From assembly GCA_947623455.1 (NCBI GenBank), contig OX392532.1:23658792-23722791 (forward strand): a stretch of DNA of 64,000 bases, written 5' to 3'. The notes beneath the pieces were generated by a model, which had not been told where the DNA came from, searched no databases, and saw only the letters and a program-made list of their open reading frames with translations. Below, one piece after another: positions 34,468 to 44,700 of the stretch (position 1 is the first letter of the stretch; the number at the start of each line of letters is the position of its first letter). Both the position numbers and the translations under genes were made by a program. The stretch comes from Mimachlamys varia. Lineage: Eukaryota; Mollusca; Bivalvia; Pectinida; Pectinidae.

Positions 34468-34880
34468 TGCTCAATATAAACAAGAGAATACCGAAGCGTT
34501 AAGAAAATCATAATCCGAACTCAAAAACGATTAAACCAGGGGCAAAATATGAACTAAGGAAAACTTAAGATGGAGACTCTTGTAAAAGTACAAGAGAATA
34601 AGAACAGGTGTTCCGGAAGAGTAAGCGTCTTCTGCTTCATCGACGACACCCGCCATATAAATCTTTGTCACATCCAAATAAACATCAAGTTCTCAAAATG
34701 AGAACCGAGTATCATTGTCAATCACAACAAGTAAGCACTCTAATGAGCATACTCAAAAACGTACATCTTCATATCACTTAAAGATACAGAATATTTCTGA
34801 ATGAGACAAAGATGGCGACCATAAAACTTGTCCATAGTTCTGATCAACCTGCATCTCTCGAATCCTTGTGTTAAATTAAA
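34468..34880 (-). mobile_element. Penelope-like retroelement, 5'-truncated 3' part
   Basis: On the minus strand, from the 'cgagagatgcaggttgatca' coding block to the terminus ('gagaataccgaagcgttaag' on the plus strand). It joins the dispersed repeat at 34880 directly. Confidence 0.8.
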
Positions 34881-35180
34881 TTAAACTAATGTAGAAGCAG
34901 AAGGGTCAGGTGCGTAAACCCCTTTAATTTATGAATTTTTAAGTTAAATTAAACTAGTTTTGTACAATTTCAAATCGTGTACTACGAATGTGTATATTAT
35001 GTACCGTGCCACTACTAAAATGAGATTAACTATGGCTATGTAAGCTCCAGCAACCCCCGGGGACTAAAAGTTCCACCACCTGAGTCTGCCACCCCCTATC
35101 ATTAAAGATGACGTAACACACATGTGCTGCATATTTTACATTTAGTAACAGATACAGTATGCTGTACAGTATGCAAGATA
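34880..35180 (-). repeat. Unclassified dispersed repeat, copy 2
   Basis: Shares 'taatgtagaagcagaagggt' and 'aatcgtgtactacgaatgtg' with the copy at 40609-40935. It ends with 'acacacatgtgctgcatatt'. It lies just downstream of the gene B stop codon. Confidence 0.65.
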
Positions 35181-35586
35181 TTTGAGGCTTACTTTAATAA
35201 TCTACATGAACGTTTTATTTTATTTATCTTATTACTTAAATGCAAAGTACATACATACAAAATGTTAAAGTCATGTATTGTTTAACTTGTTTATGACGCA
35301 GCGATTGCTAATTATCATCTGATAAAAGAAGTCGTGCCATTTCTCTTGCAGTACAAGTAGAAACATCCAAATACATTGATGGCGAAGTCGGCAGCAATGT
35401 TACGTTCATTAAGATATCCAGCCTTCGACTTCCTTGTCAGATGTGAGAAGATCATGATCAACATGTTTGGTAACCTTAGAGTTCTCATGAATTACGACCT
35501 TTCACACGTTTAGAAAGGTTACTGGTTTCTTGTATGATTGTTGAAAATGAATATGGATTATATCTTATGGATATAGCACGATGCAT

Positions 35587-35769
35587 TTACAGCATTTGTA
35601 CAGAGTCCGGACAGTCCTTTATAACAATACCCCCTCGTCCCGCAAGATTAAACCAAAACATTTGTTTCCAGGTAAAATCCGCCGATTGTTCCGAGTCTCT
35701 GTACATGTCTGCTACCTTCTCATTGGCCGGAGTCCACTGTGTAGTGTGCCGAGAAAGACGTTTGAGCCG
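35587..35769 (-). CDS. SLC6 gene B exon 14 (C-terminal tail, stop TAA)
   Basis: Begins RLKRLSRHTTQWTPANEK and ends CPDSVQML before TAA at 35589-35587. It shares the block FTWKQMFWFNLAGRGG with gene A, suggesting a conserved cytoplasmic binding or sorting element. Acceptor 'tctttatag'. Confidence 0.93.
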   Translation of the reverse strand, partial: RLKRLSRHTTQWTPANEKVADMYRDSEQSADFTWKQMFWFNLAGRGGIVIKDCPDSVQML

Positions 35770-38700
35770 CTATAAAGAAAACGTCATTAACGTAATGTAG
35801 ACTTACACACATAAGTAGCATTCTTATTTCCTCTCAAATCGGAGTTTCAACTCATTTTATTAGTTGGTTTAATTTGTTGTATATACATTTTTTTATCATA
35901 TTTATGACTTTAATTGTTTGCTACTGTATAAATACATATATCGAGTACCTGCCCTAATGTTCCACGTTCGTTCTTTATGCTCCATACACAGTAGCCAAGA
36001 GCTGGTAGTAAGGACGAAAATGTAATGCACCACCCAATGGCTCGAGCATACACAGGGTAATTGTAGTCTCCGAAGGACGGCGGCTTGTACGTAAAGATAC
36101 TGACCACGAGGAGACACTGAAAATGGAAATTACATCAAACGGGTTAAACACATTTACATAGTCCGACTATGGTTACATTCTTCTGATGTCTAAGTCACAG
36201 TTTAAGTATGTGTTGTTTGAATCTTTACAACAAGCAAACGGATGCGGCCGGGTGTTTCCGTCATCGTTGTTGGAGTAATCGAGTAAAAAATCAGTTATGG
36301 CATCAAATTCAAATCATGATTCTCAAGGAGATTTCGTTCTAGGGTTTTAATCAGATGTTTGCAGTGATTATATTATGTGTGGCTTATCCCATTGTTGTTA
36401 AGTATGTAACAGGTGGATTCAAACCATCTGCTCATTGAAGAATTTTATATCTCTTTGCAATTGACACGGAGAGGAATTAAAAAAGCTGCAAGCTTTTTTC
36501 CCATCCGAAATTCCAAAATAGTTTTGTTGACTTCGAGAAAGACGGACAGAAATTGTTTAATGACTTAGAACACGGAAAGAATCTACAAATACTCATTTTA
36601 AAGTTTGTTTTCATATGAATTTACACGAGTGAACAAACAAACAACCAACAAACGTACTGTGAGAAAAACAGGCATAACAAAAGCTGTACTTAAGCGGATG
36701 ATGGCGGGCAGTGGCCGTTTAAGCATCAGGCGGACGTCACGGTCAATTCTGTGAGTACCTGTAAAAAGTTGTACTAAATCATGATCAACTGTGCAAAACA
36801 TGTATAGCAGAATGTTGTAAAGCGTGACATGGAATTTGCATATGCTGCTTTTGTATGCTGTTGTTTTGTTTTGGTGTCTTCTATTGCTTCTTCATATTTG
36901 TGTTTTCTACTGTTAAAATTGTTCCAATATTTCTTGTTTGATTTAATCAAACATTTCCAACATCAATTACAAAGATAACCTAAACAATTAATGGGATTAA
37001 TCATAACATTTTTTCTTCAAAATGATACCATGCCTGACAGAAACCACATTATTTCCCGATAAGAAAAGACATTGAAATAGCAAATACTAATTACCATAGA
37101 TCCAGGCAAACACGATACACTCAGCCATACAAATCAACATGACACTCCAGGTTCCCGTGTACCAATCCACCAGCAGGAACATGTAGATCCCTGCCTGTGT
37201 ATACACATAAGATACGCATTTGTAAACCATAGACAAGCACTTGTAGTGCAAAAGGAAACTCGTGTGCAATATTTAGCTCGCGTATAATAACTTTCATTTC
37301 GTTATAAACAAGAATTACAAAGTGGATGTGTCGCCTGTGCAGCAAGTTGGGAGATACGTTTTTAGGAGCTATCTATGGATATGCATTGTATCAGTTGCAA
37401 GTGGAATAGAAACAGTGACCTTGACCCTGAAAAGCAATCCAAAGAAAGCACTTTTGGTAAGGAAGCACTGTATGAAGTTTGAGTTTGATTGGCCCAGGAG
37501 AAGTGATTTTCTATTTATATTAACAGTGACCTTGACCTTTGACCCTGAAAAGCAATCCCAATCGAGCACTTTTGGTAAGGAAGTACTCTATGAAGTTTGA
37601 GTTTGATTGGCCCAAGGAAACTCAAGTTATCGCCAGAAACTGATTTTCTATTTATAGCAACTTTGACCTTTGACTCTGAAAAGCAATCCCAAGCGAGCAT
37701 TTTTGGTAAGGAAGCACTGTATGAAGTTTGAGTTTGATTCGCCCAAGGAAACTCAAGTTATCGCACGAAAACCGATTTGCTATTTATAGCAACAGTGACC
37801 TTATCCTTTGACCCTGAAAAGCAATCCCAAGCGAGCACTTTTGGTAAGGAAGCACTATATAAAGTTTGAGTTTGATTCGCCCAAGGAAACTCAAGTTATC
37901 GCAAGGAAACTGTTGGTGCAGACGCCGCCGCCGACATAGTGATCCCTATATGTCGCCTTTTCGCCTTTTCAGGCGACACAAAAAGTACTAGAAACCCATT
38001 TGATCTTACAAGTGGTGACTGTGAAGTGAAAATATATTAATTTCCCGATACCCGTTATCAGAAGGTGCAATATAAAACATTTGAGATCGCATAATTTCTT
38101 CTATGGCTTTCATCGTATTTAATATGCTCTGCCAAAATAAATAAGAGAATACCGAAGCGTTATAAAATAAAATAATCCAAACTCAAAATTGATTAAACCA
38201 AGGGCAAAATATGAATGAAAGATTTGCATGGAGACTCTTGTAAAAGTACAAGAGAATAAGACCCGGAAGAGTAAGCGTCTTCTGTTTCATCGATGACACC
38301 CGCCATGTAAATCTTTGTCCCATCCAAGTAAACATCAATCCTCAAAATGAGAACCGAGTAACATTGTCAATCACAACAAGTAAACACACTAATGAGCATA
38401 CTCAAAACGTCCATCTTCATATCATTTAAAGATACAGAATATTTCTCAATGAGACAAAGAAGGCGACCATAAAACTTGTCCATAGTTCTGATCAACCTGC
38501 CTCTCTCTAATCCTTGTGTTGTTTGTTTGTTAGTCAGCAGTCGACATCGATCACGAAAATCCCGATAACAAGAGCAAGCCCTAGATCATCGAATCAACTG
38601 CCACATGTAAACACCATAGGTTGGAGAAGCAGGAATGTTGAAGAGTCTGTTGTGTCCTTTATTTCAAGTTCAGAAGGGTATATACGATCGACGTGGTCAG

Positions 38701-41700
38701 CAAACTTCTTGTTGTGTATAGACAACACATCGTCGATATATCTGAATGTGAAATGAAAAGATTTGGCAAGGTTTTTATTACAGTACCTGTAACAATTGTG
38801 CATTAATTATTGTCAAAGACGCATACCCTACCTCAAGTATCCGAACCTAAGAGCTTGCGCTCTTTTGTAGGCTGGAACGTTAGAATATGACTTAACACAC
38901 ACGTGCTGCACCTTTTATATTTAGTAATAGATACAGTATACTGACAAAAATGAATAGTAGCGTTACGGAACTATTTATATACCAGTTACCTGTGAAGCAA
39001 GCGGTAAACTAGCAAGAAACATCACAACACTGACGAAGGTTAATAGAGTTATTCTTCGATTGTTCAACATTTTCGGAAATCTTTCTTCAACGGTCATCAA
39101 AATTTGTTCAGATAGTAACGCCTGTGAAATAAACAAGTGTTCACTGATATGAAATTGATAGATAACAGTTAAAAATGATTGTATCATAAAATCAGACACT
39201 TGATTAGCGTCATGTTGGTTCCTTATAAATCTACAATATATGCACCGAAATGTGGTAATAACTTAGTTGTGGTAACGCACAACGCACCAAAAATGCGTGC
39301 GTGTATCGTGCATACATCGTGCACACATCGTTCGCCCATGGTGCGCACAACGGGGCGATGTAAAGATCGTGCGTTTATGTGTGCGATTCTCATCACACAC
39401 ACGCACGATTTGGAACAATTGGTCGATAAATATTACGGAATGAAAAAAATATGGAACCCTACCTTAGAAAAACTATATAAATTCGCATCATATTTATTGG
39501 GATTATGTTAATTTTACAATTTACATTAAACAGTAGTATAGTGACTAGGAGACAGTTAAGTGCGGGTTCAGCTCCAAGGTAACAGAACAGGTAAATAACA
39601 TGTCAGAGTCCTCCCTGTCCCGTGTCCGGTGATCCGCTACGACAGCCATTACGTATACCAAGCCACCGTTATGAAAACAAACTGGACTACTATAATTAGT
39701 TATTTAAAAGCCCCGTCCCCTCCCCTCCCCACCACTGTACCTGTGTTTTCACACCTAGGCGAGTGTTGTAAGTGCCCCGGGCAAGAGACATCTACAGGTA
39801 TAACTTATACAATATTTACCTGAATGAGAACTTGTCAACATGTGTTTAAAGTTAACATGTGTTTATTTGGTTAGTTTCAAAAACTACAAAGACTAATTTT
39901 AAGAAATACAATGATAGAAATATCAGCTAATGTATGTAGTAAAAATACAGAAATATGCTTAAAACATTTTAACTAGTGCGAAGCCGTATATTAGTGGTAA
40001 GCCATTTCTTATTTTACAACCACGATTGCCATCACAAAATTTTAGTTTATCGTGCGCCCACATGTGCGTTAGAAATAATCGCCCAGGATCGCATCGTTCG
40101 CACATCGTGCATACACCGTTCGCCCATCGCAAATCGTGTAACGTTGTGCGATCCCACAACTGTAAAACCACTTAGGAAAAATATTAGTTTTCAACATCGT
40201 CCAAAAAGAAACGATACACATTTTATTTTAACTTCATTAAGACGAAAAAGTCAAAATCAGTCACCAATACATCCAAACCTGGCAATAGGAGGACCAGATA
40301 AAAAATGGCACACCAAAGTTGTGGCAAGGGGAAATAACTCAGGGCCTTGGGGTAGGCTATAAATCCGATTGAAAAACCACCTAGGAAAGCAAAAAAAAAA
40401 AAACTATGAATGAAATAGTATCCCGATAAACAGGATGCGAACGTGATGTTAAAAAGGAAAACAGTTCAATGATGTACTAATGTGATTTGTTAATACGACA
40501 TTAACAAATATATATATGCAAAACTTCTGACAGCCTTTGAAATACTTAAATATGCAATCTGATTAAAATACAGCTCCTTGTTCTCACTTCGTTTTACAAC
40601 GCACGAAAAAATCAAACTGCATCATACAGCTGTTTCGTCCTCCTAGGACTCTTCTGTGATGCTAGGGGACAAAAGGTAGGAATCCAAAATTTCTAAACTA
40701 ATGTAGAAGCAGAAGGGTCAGGTGCGTAAAACCCCTTAATTTAGATGTAAAATTAAATTAGATCTGTATAATTTCAAATCGTGTACTACGAAAATGTGTA
40801 TATTAAGTACCGTGCCACTACTCAAATGAGATTAACAGTGGCTATGGAGGCTCCAGCAAACCTCGGGGACTAAAAAATCCACCAGCAGAGTCTGCCAGCC
40901 CCTAACATAATGATGACGTAACACACACATATGATTTTAATCAGATTGTTAAATATGCGAATATCAAGCCTAATCTGATGAAAAATCATATCTTGATCTC
41001 CGCTCTGTTCCGTAAACTTCTCTCTGCTGCTTCAAGATCTGAGGACATCCAATAGGGGGTCACGTTCAAATGACCAATCAAATTACTACTTTCAGAATCT
41101 GAAATGTGGATTTTTGAGGCGACAAGGCTTCCATAATCACATTTGTACGTTTAGTCATTTCGTCACCAAAAAGTTATCGTGGAATAATGTGACGAAATGA
41201 CATGCTGAAAGATGAGAGGTCATCGGAGAATTATATTAGAGTTGAGTAAGGAGGCGACAAAGGTGAACGTGACCCCCTATGCGATATCCTCAGATCTTGA
41301 GCCAGCAAAGAGAAGTTTACGGAACAGTGCGGAGATCAAGATATGATTTTAATCAGATTGTATAAATCAGAATGAATATCATAATGTTAACATGTTTATA
41401 CACACTTACCAGATGATAAAACTTCTTGCACAGGAACACCAAGTTCCTCAGACATCACGCCGAGTACGGAAAACACCACAAGGCCGTTAAATAGACCGAA
41501 CGTAAACGTACCTGACGTCGATATTACAGACGATCTGTTATTTAAAAGAAATGTTCATACCATAGGTTAAGTTTAAGCATATTTAATATCAAATGTAGCA
41601 CATCAATTGATAATTTCACGTTTTTGGATTAAATCTAAATTTTTTGAGTTATGGTGATATGTCGGGAATCAGATGTACAATCACGGTAAACCTACCTAGC

Positions 41701-44700
41701 TTTACCCTTTTTTTTTATTCAAATGAGCCATAGAAAACCAAAACAAGTATGGATTGAGTTCAAACCACGGCAAATTAAACCGACACTTTTGGTATCATTC
41801 AATTGTTATAATGATATCATTTTCACATAGTTTATTAATTTATTATAATATTATTTACGTCATCTTATTTTCTTTTTATTCTATATGGTCAAGCGTTTCT
41901 ATATGGTCAGTTGGGGTTGCTTTAGTCATTTTCAATTTTCCATTCAGTCATATGAACCGATTGATAAAAGTAATAATTAAATAAATAAATCATCTATTCG
42001 TCTTTTAACTGATCAAGAATTCAATTTTGCATTGTATAAAACTTATTCAAATACGTTTCGTTAAACAAATGATACCGTTAAACCAAAGACACCTACTGAA
42101 CACAATTTGTCCGGAATTTACTGTGTGCGCCCATCATTGTCAGTCCTCCCCAGCCCGGACCAAGAGTTAAAAACGTCTGGAAGGACGCCTCTATCCACAA
42201 CTAAAGCAGATACAAATAATAGATGTTAACCATATCTCTCTTCTTTTATTCTTTACTAATTAAAGAAAAATAGCTAGATTCCCTTTCAAGTTTCATCAAA
42301 GCAAAAACACTGTATTTTACATAATTGGTTCTTGGAAAGTTTGATATGTACCTGTGGATCAGCGAACCTTCTTAAGTCAGCCGACACAAAATATAACATC
42401 CCTTTGGTAGCTCCCGGTAGTGTCAGGGCCCTTATCCAAAGCATCGCAATTAAAGCGACCGGCACTAGGGCTGTCACATATAGCATCTGTAGATTAAAGA
42501 TAATGAACAAGTATGAGTGTTGATATAGGATATCTGCATAACATTTGTTTTCACGCCCTATTTTGTTAGAGAGTGCAATGCTAGTGAATACCTTTCCCAT
42601 ACTTGCGACGCTTTTCACGATACCGATGGCAGATACCAGTCTCATCACAAACAGATATGCGACCAATACTAAACTGATGGTTCCAAGGCTGTCGATCCCG
42701 TCAGATATCCGTAAGACCCGATACCTGTTGCAACAAAACAGGAAATGCACTGAAATAGATTGCATGTGTTCCTATTATAAACCACTTCAATTTGAAAAAA
42801 AAATCAACATTAAAATGAAAAGTAATGCAGTATTTACAGTTCATACAAATGTATGAATAAAATGATGGCTTATTGGAGATAGTTTAATCATATTTGACAT
42901 ATTTCTATCGTAATATATCAATAAACTATATATATTCCGTTAGATTCTGATCAGTATTCAACATGAAACATTAAATACCACTGACGAGTTATTTCAAAGT
43001 GAAAAATTCAGAAATATTGAATATACATTATCATAAAATACCTTGTTAAGTTTTGTGGGAAGTCGTATAGTTTCCTTGGGTGTACAAATGAGTAATAGCA
43101 AATGTCACACTTACAACCAAAACTCGTCAACAGAATCTGCGGGATGGTGGATGGTGATGTTCGATTTGGGCGTTACCGACCAGGACCAGTTCTGGATTTT
43201 TTTTTATAATTATAAATGAGTTGAGCTTTAAAGGAACTGAAAATCTGTTTGAACTTCTTTTAAAAACGACTTAATTGATCATCCTGTGAAATCATCTTAA
43301 AACACGATTCCATACGTATATTTCAATCAACATGAGTTTTCCTGACTCATAAAAATTGTGAAAGTCATTTATGACAGTTAAAATGATGGCTCTCATTGAA
43401 GGACCATGTCCAAGATTATCTTGTACGCTGATAGTTCAAAACAGCCAAATTATGAAGAAACAACACGACAAGAAACATTAAATATACTATGTACTGTTTT
43501 GTTAATGCATATAATTAGATAATCAAATTTTATATGCGTCATGGTTAGCTACGCGTTTACAGTAGCAATATTTGTACAAGTTTAAAGATGAAAAATACTT
43601 AACATTGAAGTAATATGTAACTGTAGTAATTGAATGTCATTTTCGTTCAAGACACCGCATTCGGCATGAAAAGACGAAATAATTTGGTATTGAAGCTATT
43701 CGACTGTTTGTTCTCTATGACGTGAGTATGTGGAGGTGTGATCCACGTTATTTTCTATTTGTATAGAGGGTTGGCACTGACCTACATGTACATATATGTA
43801 GGGGGTTGAACGAGTAGCTCGAAAAGAATTTCTATAGTTATGTTTACTGTCATACCAGTTCCCGTTTGGAAATGCCAATAGTTATCATCCTTTGTAAAAA
43901 AGATAATTATACAATGTATGTTCAACTGAACTGGCAATTTTATTCTGTTCGATTTCATCCGCAATGCAACAAGAAATTGTGCCCTTTCCGAAAGGTTGTT
44001 TCCAAATGAAAAGCTGGCTTTACAGGAAGTAAAATTTTACCAAAGCATATCAAAAAAGTAAAAAAATACAAACAAACGACATATGCTGAAACACAGATAA
44101 AACACAAATAGTTTGTCATTTATTTTTTATGTCATCTGACCCGAATAACCCACAACCATCGTGCACCGTCCATCGTCGTCAACCGTTCGTAAACTTTTCC
44201 TTCCACAACTTCTCAATAATTAAAAGGCTGAGGGTGCTAATATTGTTCATATAGCATGCCGGGAAAAAGGGCTACCAAGTTTGTTAAAATGAGTGACTTT
44301 GACTTAGTTTCAAGGTCACAGGGATCAAATAAGTTAAAATCTTAAGCAACTTGTTCTAAATAACCGTACAGCACTGTCGATTGATATTTAGCCTGTAGCG
44401 TGCTCGGATGAAAGGCTACAACGTTAGTTCAAGCGATTGACCTTGACTAACTTTCAAGGTTACAAGGGTAAATATTTAACGCAATAGCCAACAAAAGCTA
44501 TATAAACAGTTAAATGACCATGAAGGCCCATCGGGCGTTTTGTTTTGACCTGTGTTAGTATTTTTGGATGAAGTAATCATTGTTTTAACTAACGTGATAT
44601 ACATAGAAAAATAAGTGTATACATTTCGCATGTACTTCAAATGTTTTGCAAATATAGCAAAGATTACAAATATATACATCATGTATATATGTTGTGTAAA

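Noticed and set aside
37322..37700. Several frames of 60-92 codons
   Set aside because: They repeat the same peptide because of the tandem units of the 37327-37980 element; not genes.
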